DNA from: a virus
Strand: one strand, 5' to 3'
Length of the DNA: 64,000 nt
IMG/VR virus record: IMGVR_UViG_3300005056_000001
Location: 304,110-368,109 of that record
This document shows, piece after piece, positions 42,233-50,866 of the stretch. Below the pieces are notes generated by a model. The model worked only from the letters and a program-made list of their open reading frames with translations. It was not told the DNA's origin and did no database searches. Position numbers and translations under genes: made by a program. Numbering within the stretch: the first letter of the stretch is position 1; each line of letters begins with the position of its first letter.

Positions 42233-43207
42233 ATGGATATAGCACAGGCAAAGAAACAATTCAAAGACCACGTACTTACCAAGGTATTGGACACCAAGGA
42301 CGTAAAAATATTCACCTTTGGTATTCCTGACGGAGAGAAGCACAAATGGCATTACTTTCAGCGTTGGATATTCGACAGAGGCACACTAATCATCCAAGGA
42401 GACTGTTATTGTTCAATATATAGATTTGATTCCCCAAAGTTAAACATCGACTTTTTCAAAAATGTGAATGTTGGATACTTCTCGGGAAAATGTGTGTCTG
42501 ACAAAGACGGAGACTCGCAGGCAACATTTGAGCACGAAAATGCGCTTGGGATTATACAACAGCATGTTGTTGACAGATTGGTTGACAATTTCGACAACGA
42601 AAAATATGAAACGTATCGACTCGAGTACGTAGACCACGTATTGGGATGGATAGATATGGTTGCTTGCTCTCTCGATAACGACATGGGTGAAAGGTATAAA
42701 GAGGATATCTTGTCAATCACAGAAGCCTTGGGAGACTATGACGGAGAAACACGCCTCCAAGAAATTAAGGCAGGCTTCAAAGACAACACCGCATGGTCAT
42801 GTTTCGAGGAATATTTACTGACCATGTACAAGTGGGACGATATCGGCTCATGCGAGTATGATGATTCTGATGTGACCAAGTTTTTTGATCTGTCAATTAA
42901 AAAATGGAAACGACTGAGCGAGCTTGATTTTGATGGCAAAGAATGGAAAGGGCTTGGTGTCGAAGATAAATACACCGCTCTTATTCCTGTCGTAATGGAT
43001 GTGTTAGACCTCACGTATGAGTTCGAGGTAGACAATTTACTTGATTTCGATTACGAGGGTGATGCACACTCTATAATGAGAAAAGAGGAACACGAATTTA
43101 TGTTCGGGCTAGACCCATGGGAAATATCCCTGACAAGCAAAACCCCAACCCCGTATTGGCACCTTGCGGCCCTACAGGTGGCAGCCATAAAATATCCTAA
43201 CCCATGA
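42233..43207 (+). CDS. Unknown acidic protein, 324 aa
   Basis: Very acidic alpha/beta protein without recognised motif; first gene behind a clear promoter and coupled to the next gene by ATGA (43204-43207). Confidence 0.7.
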   Translation: MDIAQAKKQFKDHVLTKVLDTKDVKIFTFGIPDGEKHKWHYFQRWIFDRGTLIIQGDCYCSIYRFDSPKLNIDFFKNVNVGYFSGKCVSDKDGDSQATFEHENALGIIQQHVVDRLVDNFDNEKYETYRLEYVDHVLGWIDMVACSLDNDMGERYKEDILSITEALGDYDGETRLQEIKAGFKDNTAWSCFEEYLLTMYKWDDIGSCEYDDSDVTKFFDLSIKKWKRLSELDFDGKEWKGLGVEDKYTALIPVVMDVLDLTYEFEVDNLLDFDYEGDAHSIMRKEEHEFMFGLDPWEISLTSKTPTPYWHLAALQVAAIKYPNP

Positions 43208-43542
43208 ACATAAACGAAGAAAATAAAAAAGTATACAACCACTACAAGGATAAGTTCTTGAGTGAAATAAAAAGTACTTCGGAGTCTGAAAATATCGACA
43301 ATTCAACGGCTGTGGCACTCACAGAATTGGTGAGGTATTCAATCGAGCTAAAGCGGTACAAGTTTTATGCGGGCGGAGGATATGAAAAAGACACCAAAAA
43401 CCCTATCAATATGTATGACGTTGTTGTCTATTTTACTCTGACATCAGACCCGTTCTTTGCTGTATGTATTGACGAGGACGGTGATTTGTGCGACCTATAC
43501 CGATGCAATGAGGATGGCAAAGTTGAGCATGTAATATATTAA
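43204..43542 (+). CDS. Unknown protein, 112 aa
   Basis: Helical N-terminus, then a beta part (VVVYFTLTSDPFFAVCIDED). No recognised family; translationally coupled to the 324-aa gene. Confidence 0.65.
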   Translation: MNINEENKKVYNHYKDKFLSEIKSTSESENIDNSTAVALTELVRYSIELKRYKFYAGGGYEKDTKNPINMYDVVVYFTLTSDPFFAVCIDEDGDLCDLYRCNEDGKVEHVIY

Positions 43543-43558
43543 AATTAAACAGTGAGAT

Positions 43559-43819
43559 ATGAAATATTTTGACGATTACGATTGTAAAGAAGACGGTGAG
43601 ACCTACACATACGCAGAGCTACAAGAAATAGTAGCCAAGGAATACAAAACGATGCCCGAGGAAGAAAAATATAAACGGTTGGTGCACGGAGACCCAACAT
43701 TTGAGGAATACCTTGTCTCGTGTATGACGAAAAATCAACACGTGACCATAAATCATACCACACAGGCATACAGTATTAAAGATAACCCACAGAGCTCAAA
43801 GGATACAAATCATGGATAA
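43559..43819 (+). CDS. Unknown acidic protein, 86 aa
   Basis: Asp/Glu/Tyr-rich (MKYFDDYDCKEDGETYTYAE). Overlaps the following 57-aa gene by 8 bp. Function unknown. Confidence 0.6.
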   Translation: MKYFDDYDCKEDGETYTYAELQEIVAKEYKTMPEEEKYKRLVHGDPTFEEYLVSCMTKNQHVTINHTTQAYSIKDNPQSSKDTNHG

Positions 43820-43985
43820 ATATAGAGCTTCGAAACGTAAGTGTGAACATTTCGGTACCGTATATTTCATTGAGGAATACAAAACCGTGTTTTGGTTTTT
43901 CAAGAAATGGGTTGTTATTGACACCACGGTAACACCAAACAAAAATGTCTGTGAAGGCGAGGCAAAAAAAATGAATATGGAATAA
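43812..43985 (+). CDS. Small unknown protein, 57 aa
   Basis: From the ATG at 43812: MDKYRASKRKCEHFGTVYFI, then EEYKTVFWFFKKWVVI and a Lys/Glu tail. It fills an otherwise empty gap in the operon and starts inside the stop region of the preceding gene. Function unknown. Confidence 0.6.
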   Translation: MDKYRASKRKCEHFGTVYFIEEYKTVFWFFKKWVVIDTTVTPNKNVCEGEAKKMNME

Positions 43986-44022
43986 ATTATTGTGTTACAT
44001 TATCAACATACCAAAAATAATT

Positions 44023-44835
44023 ATGACAAAGAAAGGAATCAAAAAAGAAATAGAGGATTGGATTTTGTGGGCAGGCTTCACATGGGAATTTGAGGAGATA
44101 TACGACCATTATTGCGAATATCGTGAAGGGTGTTACGTGTCCAACACCTGCAAACAAACCATCCTAAAGTTCGAAAAGGAATTGGAGTGGCTGTTCCTTA
44201 CAATGGAATTTGTGCTGACATCCAACATCCAAAAGGGCAGAAAATGCTCGGACGGAAAAAGCCGTACATTGATCACATACTACGTTAATGGGGTAGAAAT
44301 CCTGACACAAAAGGTTCCGTATGACGAGGAGTATGATTTTGGGTTTTGTCATCGTATAGGCATCTATGATGTGTATGTGCTAGGCAATAACATTTACCAA
44401 AAACGTCAGAAGATTGGGTGTACTCTTCCTGACGAGGAGATCCCTGTCAGGGATGTCAAGTTTCCCCTCTCCAAAAAAGTATTGGAGGACATAGGACTAC
44501 CACCCGACTTTAAGTTGGTTTTTTGGGACGAATGCGACGATATAGAATATCCTGTGGCAAGGATTGAAGAACTCAAGCAAGATCTAATAACCGACCTTCT
44601 AAAAATAAGAGAGTCACGAAAAGAAAGACCAAGCATATGGGAATGTGAAACCCTTGATGGTGTATATAAACACACCAAGATTTGGTCAAGCGAGTTGGCA
44701 TTGAGCACAACCGACCGTGAAGGGTTCGGAAAACGAAAGAATGACATTATTATTGATATACATACCGAAGGAACCCGATTCAAGTTCAACCTGTCATTGT
44801 CGGATTTACACACCAAGGATTCTAAACAAAACTAA
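44023..44835 (+). CDS. Unknown protein, 270 aa
   Basis: Start at the ATG at 44023 (MTKKGIKKEIEDW); the frame is open from a TTG at 43990. Alpha/beta, several cysteines, no recognised motif. One base separates it from the next gene. Confidence 0.65.
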   Translation: MTKKGIKKEIEDWILWAGFTWEFEEIYDHYCEYREGCYVSNTCKQTILKFEKELEWLFLTMEFVLTSNIQKGRKCSDGKSRTLITYYVNGVEILTQKVPYDEEYDFGFCHRIGIYDVYVLGNNIYQKRQKIGCTLPDEEIPVRDVKFPLSKKVLEDIGLPPDFKLVFWDECDDIEYPVARIEELKQDLITDLLKIRESRKERPSIWECETLDGVYKHTKIWSSELALSTTDREGFGKRKNDIIIDIHTEGTRFKFNLSLSDLHTKDSKQN

Positions 44836-44836
44836 G

Positions 44837-45388
44837 ATGGAAGTCGAACAAGCATATAACGACAAGAAGGGCAAAGAAATAAGAGAATACGACGTACTAA
44901 AAGTCTTTCATTTTACGGGGGTTAATGAGCAAGGGCGTGGTCGAAAACATTATTACATGTATAAGTGGGCAAAACTTGTTGAGATACACGGAATGATGCG
45001 TTGGGTAGGACAACACCTAAACAACGACAAGAAGGAATATTACCACCTTGGGGGACGGGATATTGGAGAAGACAGAAAATTGATTGACACAGAAATTGTA
45101 CAGACACGGCATGAGGTTGTTACATCAGAAACGAAGCGAAGGGTTTTAAGAGCTTCAGAAAAAATTTCAGAGGTTGGTAGACAAGGAACTGCCTGTTTTA
45201 TTGTTCCTCCAAAGAGTGTCATTAAAACACTCCCTGATTGGTTGGCATATATCAGACACGGAAACTTCGATTGTCCCATAACCAAGACAATGTTGGAAAA
45301 CTATAGCCAAGACAATAATTGCTTGGGGTTTTTTAATGGCATAGGATATTATGTAACCTCTGATGGCAGCGAAAATCATATTTTTTGA
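44837..45388 (+). CDS. Unknown protein, 183 aa
   Basis: Start at 44837 (MEVEQAYNDKKG), directly after the previous stop; the frame continues upstream inside the previous gene and is ignored. Basic, alpha/beta, with CFIVPPKSVIKTLPDWLAYI. No recognised family. Confidence 0.65.
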   Translation: MEVEQAYNDKKGKEIREYDVLKVFHFTGVNEQGRGRKHYYMYKWAKLVEIHGMMRWVGQHLNNDKKEYYHLGGRDIGEDRKLIDTEIVQTRHEVVTSETKRRVLRASEKISEVGRQGTACFIVPPKSVIKTLPDWLAYIRHGNFDCPITKTMLENYSQDNNCLGFFNGIGYYVTSDGSENHIF

Positions 45389-45447
45389 CCCCTGTGATAT
45401 CAGAGAAGGCATAAGATTAATTAACAACAAAATTACACAAACACAAT

Positions 45448-45675
45448 ATGAAGACTAAATTTAATTGTCCACACAAAGAAGGCGAATTGGTGGTGGTTGA
45501 CAGCAACACAAGACAAGAAATTTTCGTGACTAAAACAGTCGGGGATCAAAAGAATACCGACACACTCAGAAAGGCCACAAACACCGAAAAGCGTATGTGG
45601 TACGACAATAATGATAAAGAGTTGGTTATTGTGGAGTCCTGTGATTATTCCGATGCCATGGTTTTTGGGAATTGA
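45448..45675 (+). CDS. Small unknown protein, 75 aa
   Basis: Begins MKTKFNCPHKEGELVVVDSN; the CxH and later C could bind metal weakly. Function unknown. Followed by a 99-bp leader region with two hairpins. Confidence 0.6.
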   Translation: MKTKFNCPHKEGELVVVDSNTRQEIFVTKTVGDQKNTDTLRKATNTEKRMWYDNNDKELVIVESCDYSDAMVFGN

Positions 45676-45712
45676 CAGAAACAAGAAGCCTTTCGTTAGC
45701 ATATCGGGTGAT

Positions 45713-45751
45713 AGTCGGAATATTTCCGATTATGTAATAAGACGATTACAT
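45713..45751 (+). promoter_or_regulatory. Two successive hairpins in a leader
   Basis: TCGGAA-TAT-TTCCGA (45715-45729) is followed by ATGTAAT-AAGACG-ATTACAT (45732-45751), 23 bp before the ATG at 45775. The first could be a weak terminator, the second a regulator site or leader structure. Confidence 0.5.
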
Positions 45752-45774
45752 TACTTTAATACAAATAACAAACA

Positions 45775-46422
45775 ATGATAAAGACATTATACGACATACT
45801 AGAGACACAATTAATGGGTAAATATATTCGTGTGCGAGTATATGAGGAAGAAGACATGGCGGTTAATGTCGTGGGTGAATGTCCAAAGACATACACAGGC
45901 GGCACCAAATATTGGAACGAGGATATTAAATATAATGAATGGTGTGGTCATGTCGAAAAACTCATGGGTTCGGATGGGTCAACAGTTGATATTGTGTTTG
46001 GGCGGGACGAGCAGCATAAATTCCCTGACGGATATAGTGGGGATGTTTTTGGGTGTCATATGTTCACCGATATAGAAATAGTAGAAGAATCTGTATATGA
46101 TATCAGTGTCGACAATCTTGTTGTTATACCTAGCGATTCGCCTATATGGATAGAGAAGTATGGATTGTATTGTTGTTTCAATAGTCCTGTAATAGTAAAG
46201 ATAACGCACACAACAACCAATTCTACATGTTTATTTGGGAGTGTGCATAAATTAAAAAACGAGGGGTATCCACACCAATCACTTGTTGATTTGGGCCTTA
46301 GCGTTAGTATCGACATAAACAAGACGATACCGACACTATATATCATGCCCGACCCAACGTTATCAAACCTATATTATATAGAAAGTATGTATGGGAAAAA
46401 AACAAAAAGACTGAGGCAATGA
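45775..46422 (+). CDS. Unknown protein, 215 aa
   Basis: Beta-rich protein with a hydrophobic middle; no recognised motif. Coupled to the next gene by ATGA (46419-46422). Confidence 0.65.
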   Translation: MIKTLYDILETQLMGKYIRVRVYEEEDMAVNVVGECPKTYTGGTKYWNEDIKYNEWCGHVEKLMGSDGSTVDIVFGRDEQHKFPDGYSGDVFGCHMFTDIEIVEESVYDISVDNLVVIPSDSPIWIEKYGLYCCFNSPVIVKITHTTTNSTCLFGSVHKLKNEGYPHQSLVDLGLSVSIDINKTIPTLYIMPDPTLSNLYYIESMYGKKTKRLRQ

Positions 46423-46754
46423 AAATGTTAGACGATTACAACAATATATATCATGAAATACTAGACCACTTCTGTATGCGTCATGAGGCATACGGGACAT
46501 ATCATATCGAGGATTACCGAGACCATTTTTGGTACCACTCGGCAGAAAACAATGAGGTGATATTTTTTGATAGCGACCCCCGACTAGAGAAGGGACTGCT
46601 TGACCAAGACTCTTGGGTTGATAGTGACGGAAACGATTACGCACTAGAACTAACATCGGATAGTGTGCGTTCAATGGGCGGTTTTTTTGCCTGCTTTACA
46701 GACGATGCTCTTATTTGCATCTTTGACGAGTCTAAGAGACTTGAGGCAGAGTAG
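46419..46754 (+). CDS. Unknown acidic protein, 111 aa
   Basis: Asp/Tyr/His-rich N-terminus (MKMLDDYNNIYHEILDHFC) and an acidic C-terminus. No recognised family. Confidence 0.6.
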   Translation: MKMLDDYNNIYHEILDHFCMRHEAYGTYHIEDYRDHFWYHSAENNEVIFFDSDPRLEKGLLDQDSWVDSDGNDYALELTSDSVRSMGGFFACFTDDALICIFDESKRLEAE

Positions 46755-46790
46755 AGGTACACATTAATAAGAAATAAAACAGTTAAAAAC

Positions 46791-46994
46791 ATGTTTAATA
46801 TACTATATTACCAAGGAAATTATAACCAATTGTATGTTCGTGAGATAGCCAATTGGGAAGTTATAGAGGATTTTCCTGCTGCCTCACGAAAAAGTTTTCA
46901 AAAAGAGGAGGAGGCAATCGAATACGCAAAAGAATTGGCCGAACAAAACGGCTTAACATATGTGGCCAACAAAAAAGGAGGCTACCTAGACTAA
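46791..46994 (+). CDS. Small phage protein, 67 aa
   Basis: Pattern of a beta strand, WEVIEDFPAASRKSFQKEEEAI and a helix ending in LAEQNGLTYV, typical of small phage DUFs that end a helix-strand module. Function unknown. Confidence 0.6.
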   Translation: MFNILYYQGNYNQLYVREIANWEVIEDFPAASRKSFQKEEEAIEYAKELAEQNGLTYVANKKGGYLD

Positions 46995-47001
46995 AATAAA
47001 T

Positions 47002-47376
47002 ATGAAACAATTAGTAAGAAAGATTTTCGGAGACGAGGCTGCCAATAATCCCGAAACTGTGGAAATGTATGTGGAAACACAAAAAATTGCCATGGATGAA
47101 TATGCCAAGGAGTACCACAAGAAGCAGCTAGACACGTTGCTCGGATTGGGTCGATCGTTCGAGTTGGCATTCGACACTATTAATTGTCCTGTGAGATACG
47201 ACAGCTATGCACAACAGATTTTTGATTGTAAAAACAACCTCCTGTTTCAAATCCGTGGTTGGGGACACATACAGTACTTGACCAATGCAACAGAACGTCA
47301 GGACGACATCGGAAGAATGCTTTGTGCGGTTATTAACAAATGTGCAAGTGTTAATATAATGTTAAAACAGGACTAA
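47002..47376 (+). CDS. Unknown phage protein, 124 aa
   Basis: Helical N-terminus and a C-terminal segment (LLFQIRGWGHIQYL, then RQDDIGRMLCAVINKCAS) of a type frequent in small phage proteins. Function unknown. Confidence 0.6.
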   Translation: MKQLVRKIFGDEAANNPETVEMYVETQKIAMDEYAKEYHKKQLDTLLGLGRSFELAFDTINCPVRYDSYAQQIFDCKNNLLFQIRGWGHIQYLTNATERQDDIGRMLCAVINKCASVNIMLKQD

Positions 47377-47389
47377 ACAGAAAAGTAAT

Positions 47390-47420
47390 TTGTTATTGTG
47401 CAATTTCTTTCGTAGGTTTG
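47390..47420 (+). promoter_or_regulatory. Bacteroidota-type promoter
   Basis: TTG (47390-47392), 20 bp, TAGGTTTG (47413-47420), exact to TAnnTTTG, 31 bp before the ATG at 47452. Confidence 0.75.
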
Positions 47421-47451
47421 TGTATAGTTACTAACAAAAATAAAAAATATC

Positions 47452-48243
47452 ATGACAACATTTAACAGCACAATTTCTTGGTGGGCACTAAGAAGTAATG
47501 ACGAAAAGAAAGATCTAAAAAACAAGTACTTTTTAAACAGTACTTGGACAGTGCCTAATATTCAACAGGTAGACGTCATGGCAAGAGGGGAAGGTGTTAT
47601 TGTGAAGGCTATCATTGCACCGCCCTTGTTTTCAAGTGTAATGGGTCGTATGTCAATTGATTGGAGCCTAGATTCTGCATATCCAAGCTTGAATAACGAG
47701 TCTAAAAACACAAAAAAAGAAATGGTCTTGGAAGAGCGTGTTTCTGATAATTCCACGGGTGGGGAAGCTTTTGACAATACAATGAATCAAGTGTGGGATC
47801 ACAACATAGAACAGAGGCTACAACACAAACGTGAACAGACCGCTCCCATGCAACACTATCGCAAGTTGCAAGAAAAGTTGTACCAAAAAAGACAGGGTAC
47901 CACACAGTTTATTTTTGTGGTGGTAACTACGGCGCATGTACAGCAGGCCTTTGAGCTGAACAAAATAGACGAGGATACACTGTACATGGAGTATGGCGTA
48001 ACAGGATTTGATCCTGTGGACATTGCACTAAAAGAGCTTGTGCACATAACCGAGCCTGTCACATCAGACAGATTGCGTCTATGGCAAAATCTTCCTGACA
48101 AGGTCGATACGTATATCAAAAAATTTAACACAGAGAGTGCAATGGGCGTGCCAAATATTGGTGGTATCTCGTTTGTGTGCCAATTAATCACAGGGCATAT
48201 AGAGGGAGACAATTTTGACGAATACTATAAAACCAAATGTTAG
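47452..48243 (+). CDS. Unknown protein, 263 aa
   Basis: First gene behind a clear promoter. Begins MTTFNSTISWWALRSNDEKK; central part QFIFVVVTTAHVQQAFEL looks like a buried strand-helix core. No recognised family. The next gene starts at the following base. Confidence 0.65.
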   Translation: MTTFNSTISWWALRSNDEKKDLKNKYFLNSTWTVPNIQQVDVMARGEGVIVKAIIAPPLFSSVMGRMSIDWSLDSAYPSLNNESKNTKKEMVLEERVSDNSTGGEAFDNTMNQVWDHNIEQRLQHKREQTAPMQHYRKLQEKLYQKRQGTTQFIFVVVTTAHVQQAFELNKIDEDTLYMEYGVTGFDPVDIALKELVHITEPVTSDRLRLWQNLPDKVDTYIKKFNTESAMGVPNIGGISFVCQLITGHIEGDNFDEYYKTKC

Positions 48244-48729
48244 ATGGGTTGTCATACATGGTTTTGGCAAAGAATCGAACGTTCTTTTGATGATGCAAAG
48301 GAAAATTATCATATTGCAAAAACAAAAGAACTAGATTCTTTGCAGAGGTGTATTGATTCTCCCACCAAGGACGATATCGAAATGGCTCAGATATACTCAT
48401 GGACAAGCAGTCATTTGCGTGATTGGATTGCTGATATTGAGCAAGAAATGGATATTGTTGCGTCGGGGTATCGGCAATGTATAATGTGGGAAAATCAACC
48501 CGACACAGATGATGAGTCTGTTGTGTATGTAAAGGATGCAGGTTTCTACAGAAGATGCAAGGACAAAGGTGACACGTTCAGGACAGTCCACACAGAAGAG
48601 AAGTTGTTCTGTTACGATCAGACAATACACTTTTGTGACAAGAACGGCATTGAACTGAATAGTAACCAAATAAAATCACTAAAAGATTTTTGGGACGAGT
48701 ACCCCGAGGGTATGATAGATTTTGGATAG
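48244..48729 (+). CDS. Unknown protein starting MGCHTWF, 161 aa
   Basis: The MGCHTWFWQRIERSFDDAK start is a pattern I associate with a widespread phage protein of unknown function; the Cys/His at positions 3-4 could bind metal. Starts immediately after the previous stop codon. Confidence 0.65.
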   Translation: MGCHTWFWQRIERSFDDAKENYHIAKTKELDSLQRCIDSPTKDDIEMAQIYSWTSSHLRDWIADIEQEMDIVASGYRQCIMWENQPDTDDESVVYVKDAGFYRRCKDKGDTFRTVHTEEKLFCYDQTIHFCDKNGIELNSNQIKSLKDFWDEYPEGMIDFG

Positions 48730-48759
48730 CGATATTATAATAACCAAATAAAACCAACC

Positions 48760-48915
48760 ATGTTAGAAACAATTATTAATTACCCAAGAGACATACTAGA
48801 ATCCTTTGTCAATTATCCGATAACCACATCTTTGTGTGTAATACTAGGAGCACCCGTGATTTATTTCTTATGGGCATATTTCAATTATAGTTTAGTTGAC
48901 GAAGAAGAAAATTAG
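48760..48915 (+). CDS. Small single-TM protein, 51 aa
   Basis: MLETIINYPRDILESFVNYP, then a hydrophobic segment (about 22-42) and an acidic tail DEEEN. It begins 30 bp after the 161-aa gene and ends just before the promoter element at 48919. Function unknown. Confidence 0.65.
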   Translation: MLETIINYPRDILESFVNYPITTSLCVILGAPVIYFLWAYFNYSLVDEEEN

Positions 48916-48918
48916 TGT

Positions 48919-48966
48919 CGGGTATTGTGAATACCGATTTTTTGGTTACATCTGTAAGGCAATCAT
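48919..48966 (+). promoter_or_regulatory. Composite terminator-promoter element, rightward copy D
   Basis: Imperfect stem GGTAT/ATACC with TTG in the loop (48925-48927), T-run, 19 bp, TACATCTG (48947-48954) and the conserved leader TAAGGCAATCAT (48955-48966). The GTTAA pair seen in the other copies is absent. Drives the gene at 49010. The leader contains the four-codon frame ATG GCA AAT ACA TGA. Confidence 0.75.
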
Positions 48967-49009
48967 GGCAAATACATGAACAATTAATTAGCAACAAAAA
49001 CAAAGCAAC

Positions 49010-49507
49010 ATGGCAAATTATCCTGCAACAATTTTAGAGGTAGTAAGAGAACATTTTGATAAAATTATATTCGCAAAAGCTTGGAACGAAAAATCAATCC
49101 TCGAAGCGAATTCAAAGGAGTATATAGAGAAGAGTTCGGTAGAAAAATCTGTTTATAACGACCCAAAAATCACGATACCTATTTACGAGGCCAACTTGCT
49201 TGTTATTGATGATAGACTCAAGGAGTGGGGTGTGTTGTTGGATCATATCAACCTTAACATGACATCAACAAAGGAGACTTTTGTTGAAAATATTATGGGG
49301 ATTGACACAGGACTAGGCATTTTCCAATTCGAAACATGTATCAAGGAACAAATTGAAAAACTCCCGTTGTGTTATGCAAAGGGATATTTGGATGGTACAG
49401 TGAGCGGTGCAATGCAAGATGTTTTTTGGGGTGTGACTGATACGAATTTCAACTCAGGTAAAAAAGAGGCTGTGCTTGAATTGGCAAAAAAAGATATTTG
49501 GCATTAA
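49010..49507 (+). CDS. Unknown protein, 165 aa
   Basis: Alpha/beta, no recognised motif. Its leader from 48955 carries the conserved TAAGGCAATCAT element, so it may be coregulated with the genes at 5574, 6464 and 49964. Confidence 0.65.
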   Translation: MANYPATILEVVREHFDKIIFAKAWNEKSILEANSKEYIEKSSVEKSVYNDPKITIPIYEANLLVIDDRLKEWGVLLDHINLNMTSTKETFVENIMGIDTGLGIFQFETCIKEQIEKLPLCYAKGYLDGTVSGAMQDVFWGVTDTNFNSGKKEAVLELAKKDIWH

Positions 49508-49561
49508 GCACTATCTCTATACCAAAATTTATTACTATAAAATATTACTAAAGAAACAATT

Positions 49562-49834
49562 ATGTTAGAAACAATGATTACGCAGTACCTAGAAGGTCGT
49601 GAGGATATTAATTTTAAGAATGTCGAGGATCTTACGGTAATTCGAAGTGTAACAAAGCACGATGACGTAGCTCTATGTGCAAAATTTATATGTGCAGAAA
49701 CCAAATCACAAGAAGATCCTTATAGCACCATTTACATTGATGTTTGGGAGGTTCTTGCCTTTGTGAATAACAATGTCCATAAGAATACCAAGAGAAGGTC
49801 AGCCCATGTATACAGGGATGGTGTAATCAATTAA
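49562..49834 (+). CDS. Unknown protein, 90 aa
   Basis: Starts MLETMITQYLEG (similar to the start of the 51-aa gene at 48760), then a beta-rich part with two cysteines. Ends 6 bp before the terminator-promoter element at 49841. Confidence 0.6.
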   Translation: MLETMITQYLEGREDINFKNVEDLTVIRSVTKHDDVALCAKFICAETKSQEDPYSTIYIDVWEVLAFVNNNVHKNTKRRSAHVYRDGVIN

Positions 49835-49840
49835 CAAAAA

Positions 49841-49913
49841 CGTTAAGGAAACGTTAAAATCGGTATCTGCTATTGTGGGTACCGATTTTTGTTTACATTT
49901 GTAAGGCAATCAT
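49841..49913 (+). promoter_or_regulatory. Composite terminator-promoter element, rightward copy C
   Basis: GTTAA pair 11 bp apart (49841-49860), stem AAAATCGGTA/TACCGATTTT (49856-49865 with 49880-49889), TTG in the loop (49873-49875), 18 bp, TACATTTG (49894-49901) and leader TAAGGCAATCAT (49902-49913). It ends the gene at 49834 and starts the gene at 49964. The leader contains ATG GCA AAG ACA TGA. Confidence 0.8.
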
Positions 49914-49963
49914 GGCAAAGACATGAAAAATAAATACATTAACAATCCATTAAACATATCATC

Positions 49964-50404
49964 ATGCACGTAATATTAAAATCTAAGCACCGCAATGTCC
50001 GAACACAAAAAGGGCATATATATGTAAAGATGTCGGATCACTACACGGCAACCGTCCGAAATCTGTCGGAGTTTGTTCACTTATTGAACGACGATAACGA
50101 GTCTAAATCAGAACTCGAAGTTGTTGATATTAGTGGTGTTAGTATTGTCTTTCACACAGCAGTATTGGACTTGATTGCCCAATACAAAAATCGTGCCCCT
50201 GAATCGACACAACCAATGAATGGTGGCTATGTTGTAAAACTTATGAGGCTATACGAAAAAGAGTCCGAGATTTCAAGAAGACTTGGTATGGCCAATAAAT
50301 ATGGGTATGGCCTTGAGGATTATACAGATCTTAGTTGGCTGTCAAAAAAACAAATGAGAGTGGTTTCTTATTTGAGAACACAAATAAAAGTAGAGGAAAT
50401 ATAG
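49964..50404 (+). CDS. Unknown protein, 146 aa
   Basis: Beta-rich first half (VKMSDHYTATVRNLSEFVHL, LEVVDISGVSIVFHTAVL) and a helical C-terminus. Behind element C. A second frame from 50335 continues to just before the terminator at 50498, so the 3' end may have been altered by a frameshift. Confidence 0.6.
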   Translation: MHVILKSKHRNVRTQKGHIYVKMSDHYTATVRNLSEFVHLLNDDNESKSELEVVDISGVSIVFHTAVLDLIAQYKNRAPESTQPMNGGYVVKLMRLYEKESEISRRLGMANKYGYGLEDYTDLSWLSKKQMRVVSYLRTQIKVEEI

Positions 50405-50496
50405 CAGAAATTATTCCTTATATCACCAAAGAAGAGTTTGAGTTAAACTTTGAAATTGATGCTTGTTGTACTTTTGAGGAGTGGAGTGTGGGTTAG
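50335..50496 (+). other. Open frame overlapping and following the 146-aa gene
   Basis: A +2 frame without ATG runs from 50335 to a TAG at 50496, two bases before the terminator stem, and its last 30 codons (IAEIIPYITKEEFELNFEID) look protein-like. It may be the original 3' end of the 49964 gene, lost through a frameshift in the run of seven A at 50344-50350. Confidence 0.35.
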
Positions 50497-50497
50497 G

Positions 50498-50529
50498 AAA
50501 AAGGCTACAACAATTGTTGTAGCCTTTTT
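50498..50529. terminator. Bidirectional terminator, perfect palindrome
   Basis: AAAAAGGCTACAACAATTGT and its complement form a perfect 32-bp palindrome between convergent units. Confidence 0.85.
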
Positions 50530-50531
50530 CT

Positions 50532-50864
50532 TTACCAATTAAACATGGTAATTGTTAATACGGCATCATTCTTAAATATTAGCACCATACAATCCTGTGA
50601 GGTTATTGTCCAAGATGAAATATCTTCTACATTAAAAGTCAATCCTAACGGCTTGTCTTCCCCACAAAATAAGTATAGCTTCATAACATTAAAACGATAA
50701 CCAACGGTTATTTCTTCTTGGTATAGATGGCACAGTTGACTTGTCTTGTCCGTGTATTAAAATTCGCATGAAAATTTTTCACGTGAAAAATCGTAAATTT
50801 TATTGGCCGTGTATTGATCCTGAACCACTCCATTCTCAAGCATGTATTCTATCTCTGTTCCCAT
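50532..50864 (-). pseudogene. Small gene interrupted by one in-frame TAA
   Basis: Reading leftward from the ATG at 50864, 35 codons (MGTEIEYMLENGVVQDQYTA, then IYDFSREKFSCEF) lead to a TAA at 50757-50759. The same frame then stays open for 74 codons (YTDKTSQLCHLYQEE to LTITMFNW) up to the TAA at 50532, beside the terminator. One nonsense change therefore splits a 110-codon gene. The second part has an internal ATG that might restart translation. Confidence 0.65.
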
Positions 50865-50866
50865 CT

